Of a stretch of DNA of 64,000 nt, positions 17,708 through 26,879 are shown piece by piece. This stretch comes from Saprospiraceae bacterium UBA7328. Its GTDB lineage: Bacteria; Bacteroidota; Bacteroidia; Chitinophagales; Saprospiraceae. Position numbers and translations under genes: made by a program. The stretch covers positions 75,361-139,360 of the forward strand of contig DKPS01000195.1 in assembly GCA_002471345.1 (NCBI GenBank). The letters are read 5' to 3'. The notes under the pieces were generated by a model. It saw only the letters and a program-made list of their open reading frames with translations, was not told where the DNA came from and ran no database searches. How positions within the stretch are numbered: position 1 is the first letter of the stretch; each line of letters starts with the position of its first letter.

Positions 17708-18907
17708 TCAATCTCTCACCTGTCCATTCCCATATATATACCACTTATTAGTCACTAATTGATCTAACCCTAATGGTCCTCTATGATGCAATTTATCAGT
17801 ACTAATTGCCAGTTCTGCTCCAATACCAAGTTGCCCTCCATCTGTGAATCTAGTAGAGGCATTGTGATAAACTGCGGCACTGTCTATCTGATCCATAAAG
17901 GACGATGCTGTTTTCATGCTTTCTGTCATAATTGTCACGGAGTGACCTCCGCTGTGAGTATTGATTTTGCCTATAGCAGAATGCATGTTTTCTGAGAGTC
18001 CAATGCAAATCTTCATTGCTAAAAACTCCTCACTCCAAATTTCTTCTTGACCTATTACGGAGCAACCAGGAAGTGATAAAACTGCATTTTTATCTGCTAA
18101 TACTTCTACATTATTTTCACAAAGTATATGATAGAGTTCTTTTAGTTTTTTATCGAGATCTATTATGGTTTTATTTATTAAGACTTTATCCAGAGCATTA
18201 CATGCCGAGATTTTATCTGTTTTAGCATTTAAAATTATTGGAATAGTCTTTTGCCAATCTGCATCGTCATGGACATACAGGAAGTTATTACCTCTACCAC
18301 TTATGAGCACCGCACATTTAGCATGTGATTTTACAAAATGAATGAGTCCATCTCCTCCTCTAGGGACAATGAGATCAATAGGGCCTGGCGGATTTTTTAA
18401 ATACTCTTGAGTTTCTGATCGACTGAGCTCCAATGAAGTTATCCAGTCTTCAGAAAGGTTATTTTCTTTAAGTGCTTTATGCCAACACTGTACTAGAATC
18501 CTATTGCTTTTTCTAGCTTCTTTACCACCCTTAAGTATGATTTTATTGTTGGATTTGAATGCGACTACGGCCGCTTCTACTGTCACATCAGGTCTAGATT
18601 CGTATATGATCATGATGGTTCCAAATGGAGCAGTTTTATTTACCACTTTCATTCCATTTTCATGGAAAAACTCTGATTTTACTGAACCAATTGGATCCTT
18701 TCGCTCTCTGATAGCTTTTATTGCTTCTATCATACCTTCCACTTTCTCATCGTTCATGACTAGTCTGTCATACATGGCACGATCAGTGGAATCATAGGCG
18801 GCACAGTCTTGAGCATTTGCTTCTAGAAATGTTCCTCGATTTATATCCAATAACTTTATCATTGAAGTAAGGACTAAATCTTTTTGTTCAGTAGTAAGTA
18901 GCTGCAT
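17708..18907 (-). CDS. proA: Glutamate-5-semialdehyde dehydrogenase (gamma-glutamyl phosphate reductase)
   Basis: Second enzyme of proline synthesis: NADPH-dependent reduction of gamma-glutamyl phosphate to glutamate-5-semialdehyde in the cytoplasm. The 399-residue length is right for the family. Visible features are MIIYESRPDVTVEAA (about 98-113), the cofactor-binding LKGGKEARKSN (about 125-135), VPRGG (181-185) and the catalytic Cys236 in KISACNALDKVL. No glutamate 5-kinase (ProB) gene adjoins it and ProC is at 33236 on the other strand, so the pathway is dispersed. The upstream region to the divergent gene at 19065 is 157 bases and should hold both promoters. Confidence 0.96.
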   Translation of the reverse strand: MQLLTTEQKDLVLTSMIKLLDINRGTFLEANAQDCAAYDSTDRAMYDRLVMNDEKVEGMIEAIKAIRERKDPIGSVKSEFFHENGMKVVNKTAPFGTIMIIYESRPDVTVEAAVVAFKSNNKIILKGGKEARKSNRILVQCWHKALKENNLSEDWITSLELSRSETQEYLKNPPGPIDLIVPRGGDGLIHFVKSHAKCAVLISGRGNNFLYVHDDADWQKTIPIILNAKTDKISACNALDKVLINKTIIDLDKKLKELYHILCENNVEVLADKNAVLSLPGCSVIGQEEIWSEEFLAMKICIGLSENMHSAIGKINTHSGGHSVTIMTESMKTASSFMDQIDSAAVYHNASTRFTDGGQLGIGAELAISTDKLHHRGPLGLDQLVTNKWYIYGNGQVRD

Positions 18908-19064
18908 GGCTTGTAATTAATCTGCTCTGGACATAATGTTAATTGGGTCTTCAAAATTAAAGCCTAAATAGTTCTGATGATTTCAAAATTCATGGAGAGT
19001 CAAAATTGTATAGATAATGACTACTTTAATGAAGTGAAATTGAAAAATGACATAAACAAATAAA

Positions 19065-20735
19065 ATGTATCGAAATAAAACAAGAACCCTGAATATTCTC
19101 ATTTATACATTAATCGGACTTTGCACTATTGCATGTAGTCCTACAGCTGAGGAATCTTCAAATTCAAAAGCAGAACCATTGGATAGTATCCTCATAAAAG
19201 GGGCATTTTTTCAAGGGGCAAATGGACTTTACTTTGATGAAGATGATCAATTGCATGTTGCATCAGTTGTAGGTAGACTTATTGGAATCGTGGATACTGA
19301 TAATGGAGAAATTATAGATACTCTTACCGGTGCAGATGGAGTGGAAGGTCCAGATGATTTGACATTCGGGCCAGATGGATCATTGTATTTTACTTCTATA
19401 CTTACTGGAGAAGTTGGACGTATTACACAGGAAGGTATCAGCAGCCGACAATTTCTTTCACCGGGTGCTAATCCTATTACTTTTTCTGATGATGGTAGAC
19501 TCTTTGTGGCCTTAGACTTTCAAGGTGATGGTTTGTATGAATTAGATCCTGAACTTAGAGATCCTCCTCGATTGATTATCAAAGAATTAGGATGGCTCAA
19601 CGGAATGGATTTTGGCCCAGATGGTTATTTATATGGGCCTATCTGGTCTAAAGGGCACATTGTGAAAATTAATGTAGACAAAGGTTCGCTAGAAGTTATA
19701 GTAGATGATTTGAAAACTCCTGCAGCGGTTAAATTTGATTCAAAAGGTACTTTGCACACTATCGATCATAAGACAGGAGAAATCTACCGAATCAATGTAG
19801 AGACAGGAGAAAAGCTAAAAATTGCATCTGGACCAGAATATGTAGGAGCAGATAATTTGGCTTTTAATTCTAAAAACGAATTATTCGTCAGCCATGCTCA
19901 AGACGGAAGTCTTTACCAAGTGAATAAGGATGGAAGTAAAAGAGTAATTATTTCTCCTTCTATTTGTAATGCTGCCGACATAGAAGTAGTAGGTAATCGA
20001 ATCCTAGTACCAGATATATTATCAATGAAATCATTGAATGAACAAGGCGAAATATCGCATACATGGCACCATATGATAGGCTCGCAGGGTGTGATAGGAC
20101 CATTTACCATTGATGCAGAAGGAGATAAATTGGCACTTACTTCTTGGTTTAGTAATGAAGTACAGGTATGGAATGTGACAACCAATGAAGCCGAAGTCAC
20201 TTATCATGATCTGACGGTTCCTATAAATGCGATTTTGCACAATGGTTCATTGATTATTGCAGAATTAGGTGTTTCTCCTGGAGCTGCAATGGTAACTAGG
20301 AGATTAGGTGATAATATAGAAATCCTACTCGATGCAAGTGGTGGGTTAATTGTCCCATCGGGACTGGCCTGTGACGATGAGAATTGCTATGTCGCTGATT
20401 ATTATCAAGGGAAGATTCTACAGTTTATTAAGAAAGGCAACAAGCTGGATGTAGCAGAAGTGATTTTGGATTCATTGCAATTGCCCGAAGGCCTACAAAT
20501 TGGTCCTAAAGGGAAACTCTTAATAGTAGAAACTGGATTAAATCGGGTACTCGCATATGATTTGAAATCGAAATCTAGTACAGTTTTAGTTGATCATGTT
20601 CCTTTAGGATTGACAGCCCCACAGGGTATGCCACCTACATGGAAGCTATCAGATGTTTCTTTTGATGAGAATGGGACATTGTTTGTCCCAAGTGATGTGG
20701 ATAATGTGATTTATAAATATCTCGGAAAATTATGA
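19065..20735 (+). CDS. SMP-30/gluconolactonase-like beta-propeller lipoprotein
   Basis: A 556-residue lipoprotein (signal with lipobox TIAC, Cys24, followed by a Ser/Glu-rich linker). The rest is a repeated beta-propeller with YWTD/NHL-like strands: GPDDLTFGPDGSLYFT, GMDFGPDGYLYGP, AVKFDSKGTLHTI, NLAFNSKNELFVS, VSFDENGTLFVP. These match the SMP-30/gluconolactonase/LRE superfamily. The number of blades looks larger than the single six-bladed propeller of gluconolactonase, suggesting two propellers in tandem. No lactonase metal ligands can be assigned with confidence, so enzymatic activity is open; it may be a binding protein. It is a single gene, divergent from proA. Confidence 0.8.
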   Translation: MYRNKTRTLNILIYTLIGLCTIACSPTAEESSNSKAEPLDSILIKGAFFQGANGLYFDEDDQLHVASVVGRLIGIVDTDNGEIIDTLTGADGVEGPDDLTFGPDGSLYFTSILTGEVGRITQEGISSRQFLSPGANPITFSDDGRLFVALDFQGDGLYELDPELRDPPRLIIKELGWLNGMDFGPDGYLYGPIWSKGHIVKINVDKGSLEVIVDDLKTPAAVKFDSKGTLHTIDHKTGEIYRINVETGEKLKIASGPEYVGADNLAFNSKNELFVSHAQDGSLYQVNKDGSKRVIISPSICNAADIEVVGNRILVPDILSMKSLNEQGEISHTWHHMIGSQGVIGPFTIDAEGDKLALTSWFSNEVQVWNVTTNEAEVTYHDLTVPINAILHNGSLIIAELGVSPGAAMVTRRLGDNIEILLDASGGLIVPSGLACDDENCYVADYYQGKILQFIKKGNKLDVAEVILDSLQLPEGLQIGPKGKLLIVETGLNRVLAYDLKSKSSTVLVDHVPLGLTAPQGMPPTWKLSDVSFDENGTLFVPSDVDNVIYKYLGKL

Positions 20736-20953
20736 CTTTAGATTATACGTAGAAGATGTTGAGTTTCTAGGTTTCGTTAACTGAAAGCATGAATTAACAC
20801 TTCCTCTTTGGAAAAGGAAGGAAAAATTGGTTTGATATTTCTAATTTATCCTTCTTCCTAACACACCTTCTTCCACTTTTCTCGTTTATAATATTTGAGA
20901 TGCTTTAAAGTCATCATTTTTGTGACCGTACAGTGAAAAACTAGATAGTGTAG

Positions 20954-22978
20954 ATGCAATTTCTCTTTCCTTCTTTTCTTTGGGCATTATTGGCATTAGC
21001 CATTCCAATTATCATTCATCTTTTTCATTTTAGAAGATTTAAAAAGGTCTATTTCACTAATGTGAAATTCCTCAAAGAACTTAAAGAAGAAACCAGTAAT
21101 CGTAACCGGATTAAAAACCTTTTGGTGCTTTTGAGCAGATTATTAGCGCTTGGGTTTCTAGTATTTGCCTTTGCTCAGCCTATTCTTTTTGAAGGAGAAG
21201 AAGTGAAAGCCGGAAGAAAAGCTGTCAGCGTTTTTGTTGACAATTCATTTTCTATGAATGCTACACAAAATAATGCTGCTTTACTTACTATAGCAAAGGA
21301 GAGAGCAAGGCAAATTATTCAAGCTTATGGAGAGTCTGATGAATATCAGATCCTTACCAATGAACTGAATGGTAGACAACTCAATTTTTTTGATAAATCT
21401 ACAGCTCTGAGTCACATAGATGAGATCAATTCAAGCCCTTCTGTTAGTGATTTGGCATTAGTCAGAAATGTGCAAAAAAGAACACTTTCACAAAAAAATA
21501 GCCAAAAAATTGCCTATTTGATTTCTGATTTTCAGGAATCTATTTCCACTTTTGAGCAGCCTGTGGATTCTACAGTGGAATATAATTTATTACAGTTAAG
21601 GCCGGTTATAGAGCGCAATATAAGTATCGACGATGTGGTCTTTGATGCAGTGGTGCCAGTGCTTAATGAAAGCAATGCCCTTAATATTACTCTAACCAAT
21701 CACAGTCAAGAATCAGCAGATAATGTTCAGTTAAGTTTACTTTATGAAGATCAAACTAGGCCTCTTGGTACGGTTTCTATACCTCCTTTAACGACTATTA
21801 CTGATACTGCTGCCATGACAATCAATAATACAGGATGGCATGATGCTGAAGTAAGAATAGAGGACTATCCAGTTACTTTTGATGATACATATCATATAGC
21901 ATTCCAACTCAAGCAACAAATAAACATATTAAGTATTTATGAGTCGCAATCAAATACTTATTTGGGGGCAGCATATAAATCGTTGGGATATTTTAATAGA
22001 ACTTCAGCTCAAAAAGACAGAGTAAAATATGAGATTATACCCACTCAGGATTTAATCATATTGGAAGATTTGTCTAATTTGAGTAGTGGCCTTATTGCAG
22101 TTTTGGAAGACTTTGTCTCTAGTGGAGGTAATTTATTAATCTTTCCAAGTGCTAATATTAATAATGAAGTCTATAGTGATTTTTTAGGTAGACTACGAGC
22201 CAATAACTTTGGAAATATTCAAAAACAGACTAGAGAAGTAGGACGGATAAATAGTGATGCCTTTATATTTTCAAATGTTTTTAGAAGAATAAGTAGAAAT
22301 ATCAAACTTCCTGCAACGTCGTCTAATTATGTGGTCAATGTATCACAATCAAGAGCTATGGAGAGAATTCTGGATTACCGAGATGGTAGTTCTTATTTAG
22401 CTAAATATGAATTAGAAGCTGGATCAGTATATGTATGCAGTGCTCCTCTTTCTTCAGAATTCAATGACCTTTCGGCCAACGCAGAAATTTTTATCCCATT
22501 ACTCTACAAAGCAGCCATTTCATCTGGTAATCAATCAGAAATTGCTTATACCATAGGAGAGGATAACATCATCACTTCACAAAATTTGGACATAAGTGAA
22601 AAGACCAAATACCTGATCACCGGAGGTGACACAGAGTTTATACCAGGACTCATAAGACAAAAGAATGATTATCTCATTGATATCACGGACCAAATTAATA
22701 CTGCTGGAATCTATAATTTGACTAAAAATGGAAATGCCGAAAGTAGCCTTGCATTTAATTATGATAGAAGAGAATCTAATCTTTCTTTAGTGAATTTAGA
22801 GGAGATTAGAAATGAGATAGGAGTTGATGTAAATATTATTGAAGAGACTATACAAGCAGGACTTACAGATTTTATTAGTCAAAAAGATCACGGTTTTCGG
22901 CTTTGGAAGTATTGTATTATGCTGGCTTTGTTATTTTTGGCCATTGAAACCATACTACTGAGATTCTGGAAAATATAA
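20954..22978 (+). CDS. BatA-type membrane protein with VWA-like domain
   Basis: A 674-residue protein. The N-terminus is the BatA (aerotolerance regulator) domain: MQFLFPSFLWALLALAIPII followed by HLFHFRRFKKVYFTNVKFLKEL and a second helix at about 54-75. A VWA-like DxSxS site reads DNSFS at 96-100. The long extracytoplasmic part ends in a transmembrane helix at about 650-668. Proteins of this type are conserved across Bacteroidota but the other Bat operon genes (MoxR ATPase, DUF58, BatB, BatC) are absent here, so it is a stand-alone relative. It is followed directly by the dihydroorotase-like gene; their junction leaves no room for a separate promoter. Confidence 0.9.
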   Translation: MQFLFPSFLWALLALAIPIIIHLFHFRRFKKVYFTNVKFLKELKEETSNRNRIKNLLVLLSRLLALGFLVFAFAQPILFEGEEVKAGRKAVSVFVDNSFSMNATQNNAALLTIAKERARQIIQAYGESDEYQILTNELNGRQLNFFDKSTALSHIDEINSSPSVSDLALVRNVQKRTLSQKNSQKIAYLISDFQESISTFEQPVDSTVEYNLLQLRPVIERNISIDDVVFDAVVPVLNESNALNITLTNHSQESADNVQLSLLYEDQTRPLGTVSIPPLTTITDTAAMTINNTGWHDAEVRIEDYPVTFDDTYHIAFQLKQQINILSIYESQSNTYLGAAYKSLGYFNRTSAQKDRVKYEIIPTQDLIILEDLSNLSSGLIAVLEDFVSSGGNLLIFPSANINNEVYSDFLGRLRANNFGNIQKQTREVGRINSDAFIFSNVFRRISRNIKLPATSSNYVVNVSQSRAMERILDYRDGSSYLAKYELEAGSVYVCSAPLSSEFNDLSANAEIFIPLLYKAAISSGNQSEIAYTIGEDNIITSQNLDISEKTKYLITGGDTEFIPGLIRQKNDYLIDITDQINTAGIYNLTKNGNAESSLAFNYDRRESNLSLVNLEEIRNEIGVDVNIIEETIQAGLTDFISQKDHGFRLWKYCIMLALLFLAIETILLRFWKI

Positions 22979-22990
22979 TACAGAGCCGAA

Positions 22991-24222
22991 ATGGACGAAA
23001 AGTTCTACTCAAACAAGCCAAAATAATTGACTTTAAATCTCCATTCCACCTTCAAAAAGTAGATGTCTTAATAGAAAACAGTAGAATTAAGAAAATTGCA
23101 TCTGTAATTGACTCAAAGGTTGACCAAATTATAGAAAGTGAAAATCTACATATTTCTCCTGGATGGATTGATATAGGTGCAATGTGCTGGGATCCAGGTC
23201 ATGAATACAGAGAAGATAAAGATTCTTTGAAGGCTGCTGCTGCTAATGGAGGTTTTACTAAAGTGTTTGTATGGTCTAATACTGACCCAATTATTGATAA
23301 CAAAGCACAATACCAATATTACACTAATGATAATGGTCCAGGTAATGTAGGATTGTATCCCATATGCAGCATCACAAAAAAGACAGAGGGAAAAGAACTA
23401 GCAGAACTTATTGACTTGCATCAATCAGGAGCACTTCTATTCTCTGACGGATTGACCTTTAACGGGCCTATCAAAGAACTGAGGAAGGCGATGGAGTATT
23501 CCAAATCTATGAAAGCTAAAGTGCTTTATGCGCCAAGTCCTTTTGATATCAATCCAGAAGGCCAGATACATGAAAGTGACATTTCTATATCCTTAGGTTT
23601 GCCTGGATTACCAGGAGTAAGTGAGACAATGTCTATTCAAAAGGCGATATCCATAGCAGAATATGCAGAGACTGATTTTGTATTACATAATATCAGTACA
23701 AAATATGCTTTAGATATTGTGAAATCATCAGCTGTATTCGCTTTGGGAGTCTCTTATTTTAATTTATGTAAAGATGTTCGCTCTTGTTCAGATTTTGATG
23801 CCAATCATAAAGTTATTCCACCTCTGAGGGATGAGGATGATAAAAAGGAATTAGTTAAAGCAGTAAAAAGTAACCAAATCACATATATTTCTTCAAATCA
23901 TTATCCTTTAGAAAATGATGTAAAAGACATGGAATTTGGGTTAGCATCTTTTGGAGCTAGTGGAATTGAAACCGTGTTTTCAGCTCTTATAATGGATACG
24001 GATATAGAATTAGAATCAATAATAAGTAAATTGACATATGGCCCAGCTTCCGTGGGAGGAGTATCTGTAGAGAGCATAAAAGAAGATGCAGCGGTAAACC
24101 TCACAATTTTTGATCCTAAGGCTAAATGGATTTATAATGACAAGACTTGCCAATCAAAATGTAGGAATAGCCCTTTTTATGGCAAGGAGTTGACAGGAAA
24201 AATTCTAGGGGTAGTAATTTGA
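22991..24222 (+). CDS. Dihydroorotase-like amidohydrolase, apparent 5' frameshift
   Basis: The frame ending at 24222 carries dihydroorotase similarity starting upstream of its first ATG (23182): codons from 22999 read KVLLKQAKIIDFKSPFH, and SPGWIDIGAMCWDPGHEYRED follows. Between the last in-frame stop (22945) and 23182 there is no ATG, GTG or TTG. An ATG at 22991 is out of frame by one base; one extra A in the run at 22998-23001 would join it and give MDEKVLLKQAKIID, a normal N-terminus, for a product of about 410 residues. So this is a sequence error, a recent frameshift, or a non-canonical start. The DxHxH metal motif of true dihydroorotases is replaced by WIDIGAMCW, so this is the pseudo-dihydroorotase type; loss of catalysis is likely but unproven. 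It overlaps the BatA transcript. Confidence 0.7.
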
Positions 24223-24309
24223 TAATTTCTTAGACAAAGATTAGTCGATTAAATTATTCTAACATATTTGAGTTTCCTAAATTCGTAATTCACTAAAAAT
24301 CTTTTAGAT

Positions 24310-24834
24310 ATGCTAAATCATCCTGCATTAAAATGGGGACTCATATATGGGTTGTTTTTTGTAGTAACCAATACTATCTATCAGTTTGTTGCACCTAAAA
24401 TGATATTTACAGGTACACTGACTACCATACTTTCATTTGCTGTGCCAATATTTTGTATGGTCATGGCAGGGCGAGAAATTAAAGCTTATCAAGAAGGATT
24501 TTTAAGTTTTGGAGAAGCACTGAAGAATACTTTTCTAGTTTGGGCTATAGGTTCTCTTCTCTCACTTTTACATCAATATTTTCAAGTGAACTTTCTTGAT
24601 CCTAGTCTGATAGAAGTACAGAAGGAAGTAGTTGCAGAGACTGGTCAATGGATGGCTGATATGTTTGGAATGAATGAAGAAATGGCTGATGAAATGAATG
24701 AGCAGTTGGAAGCAGCAGCAGATGAACTAGAACATCAGACATTTGGCCAGGCTATATTAGGATGGCTCGGAGGATGTATTTTAGGATTGATAATAAGTCT
24801 TATTGTCAGTGCTATAATAAAAAAGAGTTATTAG
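24310..24834 (+). CDS. DUF4199 domain membrane protein
   Basis: A 174-residue membrane protein matching the DUF4199 pattern: opening helix LKWGLIYGLFFVVTNTIY, a second at about 34-53, AYQEGFLSFGEALKNTF before a third helix, an acidic soluble segment (about 95-145, Glu- and Met-rich) and a final helix with GWLGGCILGLIISLIVSA. No biochemical function is known for this family. In Bacteroidota it is often placed between a dihydroorotase gene and a family 2 glycosyltransferase, exactly as here, which may point to a shared role in envelope glycolipid synthesis (inference). A hairpin terminator follows at 24867-24900. Confidence 0.88.
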   Translation: MLNHPALKWGLIYGLFFVVTNTIYQFVAPKMIFTGTLTTILSFAVPIFCMVMAGREIKAYQEGFLSFGEALKNTFLVWAIGSLLSLLHQYFQVNFLDPSLIEVQKEVVAETGQWMADMFGMNEEMADEMNEQLEAAADELEHQTFGQAILGWLGGCILGLIISLIVSAIIKKSY

Positions 24835-24859
24835 ATTAACTTTTTTCATAATATATAAA

Positions 24860-24867
24860 TACCTTTG
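24860..24867 (+). promoter_or_regulatory. Candidate -7 element for the GT2 gene
   Basis: TACCTTTG fully matches the Bacteroidota -7 consensus TAnnTTTG and lies 45 bases before the GT2 ATG at 24905. No good -33 TTTG is present at 19-21 bases upstream, so the call rests on the -7 alone. It touches the 5' arm of the terminator hairpin. Confidence 0.35.
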
Positions 24868-24900
24868 TCTGAGGCATTAAAGTTGCTTCAGACATTTTTT
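24867..24900 (+). terminator. Hairpin terminator between DUF4199 and GT2 genes
   Basis: GTCTGAGGCA (24867-24876) pairs with TGCTTCAGAC (24884-24893; one G-T pair), 7-base loop, then ATTTTTT to 24900. It ends only 4 bases before the GT2 start codon, so it may work as a leader attenuator as well as ending the upstream operon. Confidence 0.65.
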
Positions 24901-24904
24901 GTTT

Positions 24905-25837
24905 ATGGATATTAGTATAGTCATTCCTCTTCTTAATGAAAGCGAATCTCTTCCTGAGTTGTACAGATGGATCAATGAAGTGATGGAAAATAATGGCTTT
25001 GCTTATGAAATAGTTTTTATCGATGACGGCAGTACAGACAATTCTTGGAAAATTATCAATGACCTTAAACACAAGAATTCGAATGTAAAGGGCATAAAAT
25101 TTAGAAGAAACTATGGTAAGTCTGCTGCATTAAGTGAAGGGTTTAGAAGGACTAAAGGAAATGTCGTTTTCACTATGGATGCAGATCTTCAAGACAGCCC
25201 AGAGGAACTTCCTGTGCTCTATAAAATGATTACTGAAGAGGGTTATGATTTAGTATCAGGATGGAAGAAAAAGAGACATGATCCAATGTCCAAAACGGTA
25301 CCTAGTAAATTATTTAATGCTGTTGCTCGAAAAGTAAGCGGTATAACGCTCCATGACTTTAACTGCGGTCTAAAGGCCTATAAAAATGAGGTTGTCAAAA
25401 GCATTCATGTTTATGGAGATATGCACAGATGGATGCCTGTATTGGCTAAATGGGCTGGATATACGAAAATTGGGGAGAAAGTAGTAGAGCATAGGGCCAG
25501 ACAGCATGGCTATTCTAAATTTGGAACTAAAAGAATAATCAGTGGCTTTTTGGATTTGCTCTCCCTATTTTTTGTAGGAAAATTCTCTAAGCAACCAATG
25601 CATTTCTTTGGCACATGGGGAATGGGATTTAGCTTTGTTGGATTTTGTATCCTGACTTATCTGTCTCTTTCCAAAATCATCTGGAAGACCAGTTCCATAG
25701 ATGATAGACCATTATTCTACTTTGGTATTCTTCTTTTGATTATTGGAACTCAACTTTTTGTAACAGGATTTTTAGCAGAGTTAGTAGCTAGAAATAAACC
25801 AGGAAAGGACAATTATAATATTGCTGAAGAAATTTAG
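24905..25837 (+). CDS. Family 2 glycosyltransferase, polyprenyl-phosphate type (DPM1/GtrB-like)
   Basis: About 310 residues from the ATG at 24905 (an in-frame TTG at 24899 lies within the terminator T-run). The GT-A domain shows DDGSTDNSW (about 40-48), the DAD triplet at 92-94 and QDSPEELP after it. Two C-terminal helices (about 230-252 and 266-290) anchor it in the inner membrane, as in GtrB/ArnC-type enzymes that move a sugar from a nucleotide donor to undecaprenyl or dolichyl phosphate. Sugar identity cannot be read from the sequence. The neighbours (DUF4199, dihydroorotase-like gene) form a conserved-looking block. It converges on the reverse-strand coiled-coil gene 20 bases away. Confidence 0.9.
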   Translation: MDISIVIPLLNESESLPELYRWINEVMENNGFAYEIVFIDDGSTDNSWKIINDLKHKNSNVKGIKFRRNYGKSAALSEGFRRTKGNVVFTMDADLQDSPEELPVLYKMITEEGYDLVSGWKKKRHDPMSKTVPSKLFNAVARKVSGITLHDFNCGLKAYKNEVVKSIHVYGDMHRWMPVLAKWAGYTKIGEKVVEHRARQHGYSKFGTKRIISGFLDLLSLFFVGKFSKQPMHFFGTWGMGFSFVGFCILTYLSLSKIIWKTSSIDDRPLFYFGILLLIIGTQLFVTGFLAELVARNKPGKDNYNIAEEI

Positions 25838-25857
25838 AGCTTTATAATTTTACTTTT

Positions 25858-26877
25858 CTAGTCGAACAGCATGTCATATTGATTCTCCCGCTGCAATTTT
25901 TCCTTGCTTAACATTCCTTTGTTGAGATCAAGAGCTTGATCTGATTCGGCATCAAGAAGGAGCTGATCTTTTTCTTCACCTAGAATAAGTGACATGCCAC
26001 CTTTTTCCCACTTCTCCAACATTTTGAGGCCCTCTTCTTCAAAGATGCCATTTTGAAGATCTATACTTTGCATGAAGTTTTCCGAGAGCTCCATGAATTG
26101 TTCCATTTCTCCTACTTTCTGACTTACGTCATCAGCAATGTTTTCAAGGGCCATTTCAAACATCTCTTTCTTATTACTATCTCCTCTGATGATGTCCATG
26201 GCATTGTTCATCGCAGAATGACTTGCCTTAATGACTTTAAATTCTTGCTCCTTGATCTCTACTTGATCTGCAACATCCTCTTTTAGAATTTCACTGTTTT
26301 CATACATCTTCATAAGAACCCTATAGAGGATTTCCATCTTTTTATAAAGATCCTCGAGCTTCATATTACTCTCTTTTAGCCTTCCTGCTTTTCTGCTTTT
26401 TAAGATGACCTGAGATTTGTTTTGTTCCTTTTTGGCGGCATTGGCCTGATTCAGATTAGAATTTATTGCTTTTTGATTGTTTAATATCAGCTCTTTGAGC
26501 TTGTGCATTTGGCCTCTGATTTTGATGATTTGTTTATTCATCTTTTTCAAATTCCCCTTAAGCTCATCAACGTAGGACTTAAGGATGCCTATAGGATCTA
26601 TTTGAACAAACAATCCAGTAATAGCTCTCATTATACTTTTGTACATATATCCTACAAGTGTTCTGGCCTTGCTATCTAAAGCCATAAATACAATTAACCC
26701 AAGGACACCTATTGAAGCTACTAATCCTAAGGTAGTTGATGCAAATGCCAGTATTGTTCCAAGACCTGTCATCACTGCATACCCTCCACCAATGATGGCA
26801 GCTAGAAGAAAAAGTATCCCAGTAACTCCCTCAGGTCTCTTCCAAAATGATTTTCTTGTAAAATCAGAACTTACCAT
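25858..26877 (-). CDS. Membrane-anchored coiled-coil protein, PspA/Vipp1-like (tentative)
   Basis: A 339-residue protein. Two hydrophobic helices (about 18-40 and 44-66) lie at the N-terminus, followed by an amphipathic stretch (YMYKSIMRAITGLFVQIDP) and a long, mostly helical, charged region to about residue 270. The order short amphipathic helix, 'DP', long Lys/Gln/Glu-rich hairpin, then KASHSAMNNAMDII and EMALENIADDVSQKVGEME resembles the helix 1-4 plan of PspA/IM30 (bacterial ESCRT-III) proteins, whose conserved AKAQ...F.RMEEKV segment falls at the same place. This is a pattern-level resemblance, not a proven homology. Unlike PspA it has its own membrane anchor. The partner gene ends 2 bases upstream, so the two are one operon. 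Confidence 0.7.
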   Translation of the reverse strand: MVSSDFTRKSFWKRPEGVTGILFLLAAIIGGGYAVMTGLGTILAFASTTLGLVASIGVLGLIVFMALDSKARTLVGYMYKSIMRAITGLFVQIDPIGILKSYVDELKGNLKKMNKQIIKIRGQMHKLKELILNNQKAINSNLNQANAAKKEQNKSQVILKSRKAGRLKESNMKLEDLYKKMEILYRVLMKMYENSEILKEDVADQVEIKEQEFKVIKASHSAMNNAMDIIRGDSNKKEMFEMALENIADDVSQKVGEMEQFMELSENFMQSIDLQNGIFEEEGLKMLEKWEKGGMSLILGEEKDQLLLDAESDQALDLNKGMLSKEKLQRENQYDMLFD

Positions 26878-26879
26878 AA

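Noticed and set aside
23182..24222. Dihydroorotase-like gene starting at the first ATG (23182)
   Set aside because: This would cut off about 65 residues that show family similarity upstream, including the SPGWID segment, so it is not the natural start.
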